From assembly GCF_014845095.1 (NCBI RefSeq), contig NZ_NKUG01000129.1, positions 1 to 41,656 on the forward strand: a DNA stretch of 41,656 nt, in the 5' to 3' direction. Under the pieces are notes generated by a model, which ran no database searches, was not told where the DNA came from, and saw only the letters and a program-made list of their open reading frames with translations. Numbering within the stretch: the stretch's first letter is position 1; every line of letters starts with the position of its first letter. The DNA is from Methylobacterium bullatum. Its GTDB lineage: Bacteria > Pseudomonadota > Alphaproteobacteria > Rhizobiales > Beijerinckiaceae. Positions 25,130 to 33,980 of this stretch are shown piece after piece. Both the position numbers and the translations under genes were made by a program.

Positions 25130-25591
25130 TCAGGACAGGGCCGCGCGCACCATCTCGACCTCGTCCTTCCGGCCGGCACCATTGCGATGCGGGGACGGAC
25201 GGTTATCCGACGCGGCGGGCCGCCGCCGGGCTATGGATTTCGGACGCACCAGTTCCGCCAGCTTGGTGAAGCCTTCGCTGCCGGGCTGACCGCCCTGCCC
25301 CATCCGGAGACCGAAGCCGGTGACGAAGGACTGCGCCAAAGCCTCGTCGCGCTCCACATCGAACAGATCGGCGGCCGCCTGGAACGCCTCACGGAACGGG
25401 CGCAGGGAGCACCAGCTCTTCTCCGCAAGATGGAGCGGCCATTCCCAAAGGCCCGTCTCGGAGCGCCGCCCCAACCCGTCGCGCGCGATGAAATATCCGG
25501 TCCCGCGATGCTCCAGACCATCCGCGATCACGCGCCAGTCGGCGTTCTCGAACAGGACCACTTCTTCGCTCGAAGCCTCAAGATCGATCAT
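25130..25591 (-). CDS. Conserved hypothetical protein
   Basis: Protein of 153 residues. The N-terminal 110 residues look like a folded soluble domain, rich in aromatic residues (VLFENADWRVIADGLEHRGTGYFI, then WEWPLHLAEKSWCSLRPFREAF). The last 40 residues are Arg/Pro-rich and probably disordered. The ATG at 25591 is preceded by AGGGGA, so the extra 15 codons upstream are not needed. I do not recognise the family. It is on the same strand as the dienelactone hydrolase gene, 70 bases upstream of it. Confidence 0.7.
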   Translation of the reverse strand: MIDLEASSEEVVLFENADWRVIADGLEHRGTGYFIARDGLGRRSETGLWEWPLHLAEKSWCSLRPFREAFQAAADLFDVERDEALAQSFVTGFGLRMGQGGQPGSEGFTKLAELVRPKSIARRRPAASDNRPSPHRNGAGRKDEVEMVRAALS

Positions 25592-25748
25592 CGCGTTCCC
25601 CTGCCATCGTCGAGGAGCGCACTGACGCAGGCTCACTCACTCATGGAACAATGAGGGAACATTGGTGGGAAACCGAGCGGGCGTCAAGACGCTTGTTCAC
25701 GCTGCGTTCGCTTAAGACCGCCGGTCGAGGACGACCGATACTCAGTTT

Positions 25749-26234
25749 TCAGCGCGATCCGAACATCGTGTGCTCGACCCGGTCGCCCGCCTTGATGCCG
25801 AGCTTGGCCGTCGTGCCGGCGTTGAGCTCCAACACCGCCACCACGGGTTCGCCCGATGGGATGACCTTGGTCGACAGGGGCTCGGTATTCGTCGCAATCC
25901 GGGCGATGCTTCCGTCGGGCCGGATGAAGAGCATGTCGAGGGGCAGGTAGGTGTTCTTCATCCACATGGCGACGCGTTCGATTTTCTGGAAGTCGAACAG
26001 CATGCCGTGCTCGGGCGGCATCGAGCGGCGAAACATCAGGCCGCGCGAGCGCGATTCGTCGTCCCGCATCACCTCGACGGAAAAGCTGTGCCGGGTACCC
26101 CTGCTGGCGATTTCCAGAGGTTCCGTCGCCGCGACCTCCTGAGCGGTGGCGGCGCCGAGGCCCGCCAGGATGGCGACGAGGATCAGGAGCGCGCGCAAGG
26201 GCGCGAACGAGCGGGCGGCGTTGAACGATGTCAC
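25749..26234 (-). CDS. DUF192 family exported protein
   Basis: Protein of 161 residues with a signal peptide or N-terminal helix (APLRALLILVAILAGLGAATA). A DUF192 domain follows: the signature RSRGLMFRRSMPPEHGMLFDF near residue 63, MWMKNTYLPLDMLFI near residue 90, and the VLEL/AGD turns at the end. Function unknown; the fold is compact and all-beta. GTG start at 26234. It begins 12 bases after the double cold-shock gene, a pairing I recall from other Rhizobiales. Confidence 0.9.
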   Translation of the reverse strand: MTSFNAARSFAPLRALLILVAILAGLGAATAQEVAATEPLEIASRGTRHSFSVEVMRDDESRSRGLMFRRSMPPEHGMLFDFQKIERVAMWMKNTYLPLDMLFIRPDGSIARIATNTEPLSTKVIPSGEPVVAVLELNAGTTAKLGIKAGDRVEHTMFGSR

Positions 26235-26246
26235 GTGGTCATTCCG

Positions 26247-26864
26247 TCAGTGGGAGGCGGGCAGCGCGCCGTCCAGAAGCCGAACCTCGGCCGCCATCTT
26301 GCCCTTCGAACCGTCGCCATACCGAACGAGAACGGTCTCACCGGGCTTCAGTTCGGCGATGCCGTAGCGACGCAACGTTTCCATATGGACGAAGATGTCG
26401 GGAGAGCCGTCGCCACGGCTGAGGAAGCCGAATCCGCGCAGACGGTTGAACCACTTCACCACCGCCGTCTCGAGCCCGCTCGTCGCCGTCACGCTCACAT
26501 GTGTGCGGGGCATGGGGAGTTCGGACGGATGCGTCGCCGTCGACTGATCGAGGGAGATCACCCGGAAAGCCTGCCAGCCACGCGGCCGCTCGGTGGCTTC
26601 CACCACGATCCGTGCGCCCTCGCTCGCCGCCTGATGTCCATCGCGGCGAAGGCAGGTGATATGAACCAGCACGTCGGCGGAGCCGTCGTCCGGCAGGATG
26701 AAGCCGAACCCTTTCGAGACGTCGAACCACTTGATGCGGCCTGATACCTCGACGAGGTCGAGGGGGCGCAGCACCTCTCCGTCGGCGAGATCGGTGCTTC
26801 GCCCGTTGACCGATTCCCCCGAGGCGTGAAGCCCATGCGCGCCTGATCCGACATCGTCCGACAT
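26247..26864 (-). CDS. Double cold-shock-domain protein
   Basis: Protein of 205 residues with two cold-shock domains. The first (about 41-105) shows [12 protein letters not shown] (RNP1) and DVLVHI (RNP2). The second (about 134-200) shows [12 protein letters not shown] and DIFVHM. It binds single-stranded nucleic acid and probably acts as an RNA chaperone. The ATG at 26864 (MSDDVGSG) is preferred; the frame is open 14 codons further. The linker is about 30 residues. Co-transcribed with the DUF192 gene. Confidence 0.9.
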   Translation of the reverse strand: MSDDVGSGAHGLHASGESVNGRSTDLADGEVLRPLDLVEVSGRIKWFDVSKGFGFILPDDGSADVLVHITCLRRDGHQAASEGARIVVEATERPRGWQAFRVISLDQSTATHPSELPMPRTHVSVTATSGLETAVVKWFNRLRGFGFLSRGDGSPDIFVHMETLRRYGIAELKPGETVLVRYGDGSKGKMAAEVRLLDGALPASH

Positions 26865-27307
26865 GTAAGCAACCCACACCGAATCACGCGTCGCGATCCG
26901 CACCACAGATTAACAAAGTCACAACCCGGCGGAAGCCCGTTTGACCGACAACGACTGCGGCGATTGATACATTCTTCAGCATATCGGCTCGGGCGCAACA
27001 GGCCGTCCGGGACGCGGCATTTGCGCCGAATCTTTCCCGAGGCCTCTATCGCAGATCCTCTCTGCCGAGTGGCGGGGCGGGTTCGGGCCGATCACGATCG
27101 GTCGCCATCATGTCGGGAGAAGCCCTGCATTTGTTCATCGCGCCGGAGCGAACGGATGATCCCGCGATCGGCGGTGCCCTTGCGTCGGACTCACCACCGG
27201 CGATAGCCAACGCGGATGATCCAGACCTTCCTTTCCGTGGCGAAGCCTTCGCCCTGCCCGCGCTCATGCGCCCGGCCCGAACGGCAGCCCCATCCGAGGC
27301 CGGGCGC
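26865..27307. other. Gene-poor spacer between csp and the DUF1624 gene
   Basis: A 443-base divergent stretch. It must hold the csp promoter, in its AT-richer part at about 26880-26980 (for example TTTGTTAATC on the minus strand). A + strand frame from ATG 27110 reads into the DUF1624 gene, but its first 66 codons encode no recognisable domain. The right end carries an 18-bp inverted repeat (27260-27315). Confidence 0.4.
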
Positions 27308-27315
27308 ATGAGCGC
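27260..27315 (+). promoter_or_regulatory. Perfect 18-bp inverted repeat enclosing an RBS and start codon
   Basis: GCGCTCATGCGCCCGGCC at 27260-27277 is exactly complementary to GGCCGGGCGCATGAGCGC at 27298-27315, loop 20 bases. The right arm covers the last two bases of the GAGG (27296-27299) and the ATG at 27308. In RNA it would hide this start; it could also act as DNA-binding sites. Confidence 0.65.
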
Positions 27316-28345
27316 CTCGACGGCGAGCCCCGTCACGGGTGCCGAAGCGCCACAATCCACCACCCGGTTCCGCGAGGCCCGGCGGTTCGATCTCATCGAC
27401 GTCGCGCGCGGCATCGCTCTCCTGGCGATGGCCGTCTACCACACCACCTGGGATCTCGGAGATCTGAGGCTCACGCCGGAGAACTACGCCCTGGCGCCGC
27501 TGGGCAAGGTCGCGGCCCATCTCATCGCCGGCACGTTCCTCGTGCTCGTCGGCATCGGCCTCGTCCTGATGAACCGGGACGGTCTCCGGCCCCGCGCGTT
27601 TCTCCTGCGGCTCGCGCGGATCGGCATCGCCGCCCTCCTCACTACGGCGGCGACATTCTACACCTTTCCCGACAGCTACATCTTCTTCGGAATCCTGCAC
27701 TGCATCGCCGTATCGAGCGTGCTCGCCGTGCCGTTCCTGCGGGTCTCGCCGGTGGCGGCACTGGTGGTCGGCATCGTCGTGCTGGCAACGCCCGCCGTCA
27801 TGGCGAACCCGGATTATCACCTCGCCGTCTTCGACGATCCGATCCTGAGTTTCCTCGGCCTCGGCATGCTGCCGCCCCGCACCAACGATTACGTGCCCCT
27901 GTTTCCCTGGTTCGGGCTGGTTCTCTTGGGGCTCGCACTGGCCCGGCTCGGGCTGCCGGCCTTCATGCGCAGTCGCCTGTCACAGTGGCGGCCGAGATCG
28001 CTCCCCTCGCGGGGGCTGGCCCTGGCCGGGCGCCACAGCCTCGCGGTGTATCTCGTGCACCAGCCGCTTCTGCTCGCCCTGCTGACGGGCGTCGTGACCG
28101 TGACCGGTCCGCATCCGAAGGCCGGTCTCGTTGCATTCCGTCAGGATTACCGCACGCAGTGTGAGGCGACCGGGGGCAATGCGCAGACATGCCGAGTGGC
28201 CGCCCGCTGCGTCGCCGATGCCCTCCAGCGCGAGAATCTGTGGGCGATCAAGGGGCGGAGTTTCAACGCGGAGGAGCGGGCGAAGGCCCAGGCTCTGTCC
28301 CAATCCTGTTACGAAACGGCCGATGGTCCAGCGGTATCGCCGTGA
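27308..28345 (+). CDS. DUF1624/HGSNAT-like membrane acyltransferase
   Basis: Integral membrane protein of 345 residues related to heparan-alpha-glucosaminide N-acetyltransferase (DUF1624). It begins with the family motif RRFDLIDVARGIALLAMAVYHTTWDL near residue 23, whose His is the presumed acetyl-transfer residue. About seven to eight helices follow, and HSLAVYLVHQPLL is near the end. The last 75 residues are hydrophilic with three Cys (QCEAT, QTCRVAARC) and are unusual. The substrate is unknown, probably an envelope sugar or lipid. ATG 27308 has GAGG 8 bases upstream; ATG 27110 would add 66 residues without a domain. Confidence 0.82.
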   Translation: MSASTASPVTGAEAPQSTTRFREARRFDLIDVARGIALLAMAVYHTTWDLGDLRLTPENYALAPLGKVAAHLIAGTFLVLVGIGLVLMNRDGLRPRAFLLRLARIGIAALLTTAATFYTFPDSYIFFGILHCIAVSSVLAVPFLRVSPVAALVVGIVVLATPAVMANPDYHLAVFDDPILSFLGLGMLPPRTNDYVPLFPWFGLVLLGLALARLGLPAFMRSRLSQWRPRSLPSRGLALAGRHSLAVYLVHQPLLLALLTGVVTVTGPHPKAGLVAFRQDYRTQCEATGGNAQTCRVAARCVADALQRENLWAIKGRSFNAEERAKAQALSQSCYETADGPAVSP

Positions 28346-28362
28346 GGCCGTCTTGAACGAAA

Positions 28363-28392
28363 GGCACCCGCCTCACGAGGGAGGCGGGTGCC
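28363..28392. terminator. Hairpin between DUF1624 gene and efp
   Basis: 12-bp perfect stem GGCACCCGCCTC/GAGGCGGGTGCC with loop ACGAGG (28375-28380), between convergent genes. A weaker 8-bp stem GAGGATCC/GGATCCTC at 28418-28444 follows, next to the efp stop. T-tails are poor. Confidence 0.65.
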
Positions 28393-28449
28393 CAAGCCTT
28401 CGATGAACACGAGCCTAGAGGATCCACGGTGATCGGGGATCCTCGATCC

Positions 28450-29016
28450 TCAATCCTTGGCGCGTTCCACGTAGGAACCGTCTTCCGTCAGGATCACCAC
28501 GCGGGTGCCCACCGCCACATGCGGCGGTACGGCGGTGCGCACGCCGTTGGACAGGATCGCCGGCTTGTAGGAGGAGGAGGCCGTCTGGCCCTTCATCGCC
28601 GGCTCGGTCTCGGTGATCTCGAGGGTGACGCGCTGGGGCAGTTCGACGGTGAGCGGCACGTCGTTATGCGAGGCCAGCATCACCTTCATGCCTTCCTGCA
28701 GGTACGGCGCGGCGCTGCCGACGACGTCCTTGGGCACCGCCACCTGATCGTAGTTCTCAGGATTCATGAAGTGGTAGCCCTCGCTGTCCTCGTACAGGAA
28801 GGTGTGCTCGCGGTCCTCGACGAAGGCGCGTTCCACCGATTCGGTGGTGCGGTAGCGCTCGGACACCTTCACCCCGTCGGTGATGCGGCGCATGTCGAGC
28901 TGCGTCACGGGAGTGCCCTTGCCGGGGTGGATGTTCTCCACCGTCAGGATGACGTAGAGCTTGCCGTCCTTGTCGACGACGTTGCCCTTGCGGAGCGTAG
29001 AGGCGATCACCTTCAC
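28450..29016 (-). CDS. efp: Elongation factor P
   Basis: Translation factor of 188 residues that rescues ribosomes stalled at polyproline. Three beta-barrel domains. The modified-Lys loop is seen as HPGKG with K33, at the position beta-lysylated in the EpmA/EpmB type. The C-terminal signature is [21 protein letters not shown]. The GTG at 29016 ([11 protein letters not shown]) gives the usual 188 residues; the frame extends 8 codons upstream. The divergent epmA-epmB genes encode the enzymes that modify this loop. Confidence 0.96.
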   Translation of the reverse strand: MKVIASTLRKGNVVDKDGKLYVILTVENIHPGKGTPVTQLDMRRITDGVKVSERYRTTESVERAFVEDREHTFLYEDSEGYHFMNPENYDQVAVPKDVVGSAAPYLQEGMKVMLASHNDVPLTVELPQRVTLEITETEPAMKGQTASSSYKPAILSNGVRTAVPPHVAVGTRVVILTEDGSYVERAKD

Positions 29017-29176
29017 GGGGTCAGATCCTGTTCGAGACAATATATGCGATGCCCCGGCGCGGATTCGGCCCGCGGGAGCGACATCTGTGCCTCGCCACTA
29101 CCCTATCCGGCGGCCTGTTGCCAGCAGCACGGCGCCGGCATGCGCATTTGGCGTGCCGGCTACGGGACGCGCGGGC

Positions 29177-30250
29177 GTGACCGGTTCTCCCTCGCCCTGG
29201 TGGGCACCGCACCGCCATGCCGACCGCCGCCCGGCTCTCCTCGCGCGAAACCGCATCGTCGCGGCCCTGCGCCGGCATTTCGCGGCCCGCGACTTCGTCG
29301 AGGTCGAAGCCGCCGCCCTCCAGGTCTCGCCGGGCAACGAGGCCCATCTCTCGGCCTTCGCCACCTCGGCCATCGGCCATGATGGCGCCGCCTCCCCGCT
29401 CTATCTCCACACGTCACCGGAATTCGCCTGCAAGAAGCTGCTGGCGGCGGGTGAGACGCGGCTGTTCAGTCTGGCGCGGGTGTTCCGCAACCGCGAGCGC
29501 GGTCCCCTGCACCATCCGGAATTCACCATGCTCGAATGGTACCGGGCCGGCGAGGACTACGAGGTGTTGATGCGCGACTGCGCCGACATCCTGGCGCTGG
29601 CTGCCGACGAGGCGAAGGCACGCTCCTTCCGCTTTCGCGGCCGGGAATCCGATCCCTTCGCGGATTTCGAGCGCCTCACCCTCGCCGAGGCGTTCGAGCG
29701 CCATGCCGGCATCGACCTCCTGGCGACGATCGAGCCCGGCGGCGGCACGGACAGGGACGGCCTCGCCGCAGCGGTGGCCGCCTGTGGCCTGCGGGTGGCG
29801 GCCGACGATTCCTGGGCCGACCTGTTCAGCCGCGTCCTTGTCGCCCTGATCGAGCCGAAGCTCGGCGACGGGCGGCCGACCCTGCTCTACGAATATCCCG
29901 TGAGCGAGGCGGCCCTGGCTCGTCCCAGCGCCCGCGATCCCCGCGTGGCGGAGCGGTTCGAGCTCTACGCCTGCGGCGTCGAGCTTGCCAACGCCTTCGG
30001 CGAGCTCACCGACCCGCACGAGCAGCGGCGCCGGTTCGAGATCGAGATGGCGGAGAAGGCGCGGATCTACGGTGAGACCTACCCGATCGACGAGGATTTC
30101 CTCTCGGCCCTGGCCATCATGCCGGAAGCGAGCGGCATCGCGCTGGGCCTCGACAGGCTGGTCATGCTCGCGGTCGGCGCGCCGCGCATCGACGACGTGA
30201 TCTGGACGCCGGTCGCGGAGACGCCGGCGGCGATGGATGGCAACGCGTGA
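29177..30250 (+). CDS. epmA: EpmA, EF-P beta-lysine ligase
   Basis: Lysyl-tRNA-synthetase-like protein (class II catalytic core only, no anticodon-binding domain) of 357 residues. It attaches (R)-beta-lysine to EF-P. Motif 2 is seen in FRNRERGPLHHPEFTMLEWY (near residue 105), and motif 3 in SGIALGLDRLVML near residue 325. The first conserved stretch is PSPWWAPHRHADRRP, so GTG 29177 is my start; GTG 29153 is also possible and no strong Shine-Dalgarno decides. The stop overlaps epmB by 4 bases (GTGA). Confidence 0.92.
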   Translation: MTGSPSPWWAPHRHADRRPALLARNRIVAALRRHFAARDFVEVEAAALQVSPGNEAHLSAFATSAIGHDGAASPLYLHTSPEFACKKLLAAGETRLFSLARVFRNRERGPLHHPEFTMLEWYRAGEDYEVLMRDCADILALAADEAKARSFRFRGRESDPFADFERLTLAEAFERHAGIDLLATIEPGGGTDRDGLAAAVAACGLRVAADDSWADLFSRVLVALIEPKLGDGRPTLLYEYPVSEAALARPSARDPRVAERFELYACGVELANAFGELTDPHEQRRRFEIEMAEKARIYGETYPIDEDFLSALAIMPEASGIALGLDRLVMLAVGAPRIDDVIWTPVAETPAAMDGNA

Positions 30251-31332
30251 ACAGGCCGCTTCCCCATTCCCTTCCCCGCTCCCTCCGCAACCCCGCGCAA
30301 CTCGTCGAAGCCGGGCTCGTCGCGGCCTCCGATCTTCCCGCGCTCGAAGCCGTGGCGGCGCGATACGCTGTCTCGGTGACGCCCGACATGGCCGAACTCA
30401 TCGACCCCACCGATTCCGCCGACCCCATCGCCCGCCAGTTCCTGCCCCGCGCGGAGGAACTGGCGACACGTCCGGAGGAGGATTCGGACCCGATCGGCGA
30501 TGCCGCGCATTCGCCGCTTCCAGGCCTCGTCCATCGCTATCCCGACCGGGTGCTGCTGAAGCCGCTGCATGTCTGCCCGGTCTATTGCCGCTTCTGCTTC
30601 CGCCGCGAGATGGTGGGGCCGGATGGGCTCGGCACCCTGAGCGAGGACGAACTCGCCGCCGCTTTCGCCTATATCGCCGACCGGCCCGACATCTGGGAGG
30701 TGATCCTCACCGGCGGCGACCCCTTCGCCCTCTCGGCCCGCCGGCTCGGGCAGATCGCCGAGGCCCTCGCCGTCATTCCGCACGTCAAGGTCCTGCGCAT
30801 CCATACCCGCGTGCCGGTGGTCGAGCCCGCCCGCGTGGACGACGATCTCGTCGTTGCCCTGAAGCGCTTCGGCGGCGCGGTCTATGTCGCGCTCCACGCC
30901 AATCATCCGCGCGAATTCACGCCGGCCGCGACAGCCGCCATCGCCCGTCTCGTCGATGCCGGCATCCCGATGGTGAGCCAGACGGTGCTCCTCGCCGGGG
31001 TCAACGACGACCCGGAGACCCTCGCGAGCCTGATGCGGAGATTCGTCGAGAACCGGGTGAAGCCCTACTACCTCCATCACGGTGATCTCGCTCCGGGCAC
31101 CGGCCACCTGCGCACCGGATTGGCGGCGGGGCGCGATCTCATGGGGCGCCTGCGCGGGCGCCTGTCCGGCCTCGCCCAGCCGCTCTACGTCCTCGATATT
31201 CCCGGCGGCCACGGCAAGGTGCCGGTGGGGCCGTCCTATCTCGGGGCCGACGAATCCGGCTGGCGGGTCACCGACCCGCAGGGGCAGGAGCATCCCTACC
31301 CGCCGGATGCGGACGGACCGGATCGGGACTGA
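30247..31332 (+). CDS. epmB: EpmB, EF-P lysine 2,3-aminomutase
   Basis: Radical SAM, PLP-dependent lysine 2,3-aminomutase-like protein of 361 residues that makes the beta-lysine used by EpmA. Cluster motif C110-x3-C114-x2-C117 in HVCPVYCRFC. Further features are EVILTGGDPF, HTRVPVVEP, SQTVLLAGVND and YYLHHGDLAPGTGH, the last being the PLP-lysine region of related enzymes, though the Lys of KPYYLHH lies just before it. The GTG overlaps the epmA stop by 4 bases, so the two are coupled. Shorter than catabolic aminomutases, as expected for EpmB. Confidence 0.93.
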   Translation: MNRPLPHSLPRSLRNPAQLVEAGLVAASDLPALEAVAARYAVSVTPDMAELIDPTDSADPIARQFLPRAEELATRPEEDSDPIGDAAHSPLPGLVHRYPDRVLLKPLHVCPVYCRFCFRREMVGPDGLGTLSEDELAAAFAYIADRPDIWEVILTGGDPFALSARRLGQIAEALAVIPHVKVLRIHTRVPVVEPARVDDDLVVALKRFGGAVYVALHANHPREFTPAATAAIARLVDAGIPMVSQTVLLAGVNDDPETLASLMRRFVENRVKPYYLHHGDLAPGTGHLRTGLAAGRDLMGRLRGRLSGLAQPLYVLDIPGGHGKVPVGPSYLGADESGWRVTDPQGQEHPYPPDADGPDRD

Positions 31333-31381
31333 CCCACACACGCGGAATCGTCCGGCAGATACGAGGCTTCAGGGTCCAGAC

Positions 31382-32194
31382 ATGTTCTTTCCGCTCTCGA
31401 AACTGATCTATTTCGTGATCACGCCGTCGAACTTCTTCATCCTGATCGGGCTTCTCGGCTGCGTCCTGATGTTCGGCGGCTGGACGCCGCGCCTCGGGCG
31501 CGGGCTGGCCCTCCTCGGCTTCGCCGGGCTCTTCCTCGGCGGTCTCCTGCCTCTCTCCGCCTGGATCGCCCTGCCCCTCGAAAACCGGTTCCCACGCTTC
31601 GCGGAGGACGGTGCACCGATCACGGGCGTGATCGTGCTGGGTGGCGCGGTGGAGACCCAGACGACGCTGGCGCGCGGCCAGCTCTCGGTGAACGATGCCG
31701 GCGAGCGCCAGATCGCCTTCGCGGATCTCGCCCGCCTCTACCCGCAGGCGCGGCTCCTCTTCTCCGGGGGGAGCGGATTGCTCGGCAACGACGGGACGTC
31801 CGAGGCCGCGATCGTCAGCCGCTTCGCCGATACGCTCGGGCTGCCGCGCACGCGCCTGATCCTGGAAGACCGCTCGCGCAACACCCACGAGAACGCGCGC
31901 TTCTCGGCCGATCTGGTCAAGCCGGTGACGGGTGAACGCTGGCTGCTCGTCACCTCCGCCTGGCACATGCCGCGCGCCATCGGCTGCTTCCGCCAGGCCG
32001 GTTTCGACGTGACGGCCTATCCGGTCGATTACCGCACGGTGGGATGGAGCGACGCGTGGAAGCCGAAGAGCTTCGCCTCCGATGGGCTGCTGGTCCTCGA
32101 CCTCGTGGTCAAGGAATGGATCGGGCTGATCGTCTACCGGCTCGCCGGCTACACCGACGCGCTGCTGCCGGCGCCGCAGGCGAAGTCCGACTGA
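31382..32194 (+). CDS. YdcF/ElyC-like DUF218 membrane protein
   Basis: Protein of 270 residues with two N-terminal helices (about 8-30 and 36-60). A DUF218 domain follows: VIVLGGAVE near residue 83, LLFSGGSG near 120, LEDRSRNTHENA near 160, and VTSAWHMPRA near 188. ElyC/SanA-type proteins affect envelope biogenesis and undecaprenyl-phosphate recycling, but the activity is not established. The ATG at 31382 (MFFPLSKLIYF) follows CAGGGTCCAGAC. It lies 49 bases after epmB on the same strand and may be co-transcribed. Confidence 0.88.
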   Translation: MFFPLSKLIYFVITPSNFFILIGLLGCVLMFGGWTPRLGRGLALLGFAGLFLGGLLPLSAWIALPLENRFPRFAEDGAPITGVIVLGGAVETQTTLARGQLSVNDAGERQIAFADLARLYPQARLLFSGGSGLLGNDGTSEAAIVSRFADTLGLPRTRLILEDRSRNTHENARFSADLVKPVTGERWLLVTSAWHMPRAIGCFRQAGFDVTAYPVDYRTVGWSDAWKPKSFASDGLLVLDLVVKEWIGLIVYRLAGYTDALLPAPQAKSD

Positions 32195-32214
32195 CCCCTT
32201 CGCGGCGGCGCGGC

Positions 32215-32511
32215 TCAGGCTTCCCCGGTGTCCGGGGCAGGCATTCCGAGGCGGTAGATCCCGCGAAAGTCGTCCGGGTCGGCCACGGGCTTGCCCTTGC
32301 GCAGGATGGCGATGCGGCCTTCCTTGGTGAGGCGCACGGCCATGCGGCGAACCGGCTGCATCAGCGGGCTCCAGGCGTCCGGATGCGGCCCGCCGAGATG
32401 ACGCGCGACTTCCGAGGGGCAGACGGTCTTGCCTTCGCCCCGCTCGGCGACGAGGCGGAGGATCGATTCGCCGATCTCCTCCTCGCTCACGGATTTGCGC
32501 TCTGTGCTCAT
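32215..32511 (-). CDS. DUF3253 protein
   Basis: Small protein of 98 residues with a winged-helix-like pattern: ESILRLVAERGEGKTVCPSEVARHLG, then WSPLMQPVRRMAVRLTKEGRIAILRKGKPV with a terminal DFRGIYRLG. It is predicted to be a DUF3253 protein of unknown role, perhaps nucleic-acid binding. ATG 32511 overlaps the stop of the upstream DUF599 gene by 4 bases (ATGA), so it is translationally coupled. Confidence 0.85.
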   Translation of the reverse strand: MSTERKSVSEEEIGESILRLVAERGEGKTVCPSEVARHLGGPHPDAWSPLMQPVRRMAVRLTKEGRIAILRKGKPVADPDDFRGIYRLGMPAPDTGEA

Positions 32512-33245
32512 GACTCGGTGTCCTGCAGGGTGGCCTCGTCGTCCTCGTTGAGGAGGATGGCGCGGATGTCGGAGGTGAATTGCCGGCGCCACATGACACA
32601 GATGACGGCCGTGGTGGCGATCATCAGGAACCAGGCATTCACGAACCAGCCGAGATAGGCCAGCGCGAAGAGAAAGGCGCGTTGCCCTTTCGCGAAATGG
32701 CTGCCGGCGGCGATGTTCATGGCGGCGGCCCGTCTGGCGGCGCGGTCCATGTCGGCTTTCGGGGCGCCTGTGCCCTTGGGAGGCACCGCCCCGATGAGGA
32801 TCGCGCCGTAATTGAACAGGCGGTAGGCCCAGGCGAATTTGAAGAACGCGTAGACGAAGACCATGGCGAGGCCCGCCACTTTGATCTCCCAGGTGACGCG
32901 GGTGGCGATGGCGCCGAAGGGCAGCGCGCCGAACAGGGTGAGCACGTCGTTGCCGGAGCGGGACAGGGTCAGCACGCCGCCGAGCGCGATGAGGGAGGTC
33001 GAGGCGAAGAAGGCCGTCCCGTTCTGGAGGGAGGCGTTGATCGTGGTGTCGACCACGCGGTTGTCGCGGACGGTGAGCTGGCGCGACCATTCCTCCCGCT
33101 GGCGGTTCATGATCTGGCTCAGACTCGTGCGCCGCCCGCGCATCCGCGCAACGGCTATGCCGTAGCCGGCCCATGCGGTGACGAAGTAGAGGAGGCCGGC
33201 AATGTCGAGCGGCGAGAAATCCGCGAGGGTGAACGGGTGCTGCAT
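32508..33245 (-). CDS. DUF599 membrane protein
   Basis: Protein of 245 residues with membrane segments near residues 14-32, 80-105, 115-140 and 190-225. Family features are RMRGRRTSLSQIMNRQREEW and the central NASLQNGTAFFASTSLIALGG. Function unknown. ATG 33245 (MQHPFTLADFSPLD) is chosen; the 24 codons upstream carry no domain. Overlaps the DUF3253 gene by 4 bases. Confidence 0.88.
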   Translation of the reverse strand: MQHPFTLADFSPLDIAGLLYFVTAWAGYGIAVARMRGRRTSLSQIMNRQREEWSRQLTVRDNRVVDTTINASLQNGTAFFASTSLIALGGVLTLSRSGNDVLTLFGALPFGAIATRVTWEIKVAGLAMVFVYAFFKFAWAYRLFNYGAILIGAVPPKGTGAPKADMDRAARRAAAMNIAAGSHFAKGQRAFLFALAYLGWFVNAWFLMIATTAVICVMWRRQFTSDIRAILLNEDDEATLQDTES

Positions 33246-33403
33246 GGGCTCTGATCGCTTCCCGGCTTGTGGCCGACCGGAACCCGGTCTCACCTGTCCG
33301 CCTGCGGCGCGGACCATAGGGCATCGGCCCGATCCGTGGGAAACGAATCTCTGACGGTGACGGATCGGAGTAACCCGCTGTCATGGACGACGGCGGAGGG
33401 AGA

Positions 33404-33685
33404 TCAGTCTCGCAGGATGCGAAATCCCGCATCGGGCGGATCGGCCGCATCGATCGCCTCGACCGAGGACACGGCGGCGCCGGCGGGCCCCAGCCGGCAG
33501 GCATCGAGCATGGCGGCGACCGCCTCGGACGCTCCGCTGAACCTGGCTTCCACACCGCCATCCGCGCGGTTGCGGACATGCCCGTTCAGGCCGCGACGTT
33601 CCGCTTCGCGTGAGGTCCAGTACCGGTAGCCGACGCCCTGCACCCGGCCGCGGATCACCACGTCGACGGTTCTGATCGTATCCAG
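33404..33685 (-). CDS. acyP: Acylphosphatase with probable CTG start
   Basis: Acylphosphatase of 93 residues, the family's normal length. It hydrolyses acyl phosphates. The phosphate loop is GRVQGVGYRYW with its catalytic Arg (near residue 15), and the Asn is in GLNGHVRNRADGGVEARFSG (near residue 35). No ATG, GTG or TTG lies near the expected N-terminus. Instead a CTG at 33685 has AGAGGAG ideally placed, with 7 bases between AGGAG (33693-33697) and the CTG. The alternative starts, ATG 33793 or TTG 33763, would add 36 or 26 residues with no family counterpart. Confidence 0.85.
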   Translation of the reverse strand: MDTIRTVDVVIRGRVQGVGYRYWTSREAERRGLNGHVRNRADGGVEARFSGASEAVAAMLDACRLGPAGAAVSSVEAIDAADPPDAGFRILRD

Positions 33686-33692
33686 GGAAACG

Positions 33693-33700
33693 CTCCTCTC
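33693..33700 (-). promoter_or_regulatory. Shine-Dalgarno that decides the CTG start of acyP
   Basis: GAGAGGAG on the minus strand, 7 bases before the CTG at 33685-33683. It is the best ribosome-binding site in this stretch. Confidence 0.6.
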
Positions 33701-33980
33701 AGGTCCGCGCGCCCGAACCGGGGCGATCTCGTGGCCGGAAACTCGGCTCGACTCAACAAGCAAATGGTTTTGCGATGACTTTCGTCCGAACATGATGGGT
33801 GCGGGACATCAGGCAAGCACGTCCTGCCGGGTCCGCCATCGACGGCATCGCGGTGGGCGCTTGAGTCGAAGATGGACGCGAGATATCCGGCCGCCGTCAT
33901 GGGGCGATCGCGGCGACGCGAAGGTCCCGGCCCCCTCCGGCGCGGTCGGGACACGCGCGAAGTGTCGATAAGGAGCGACG

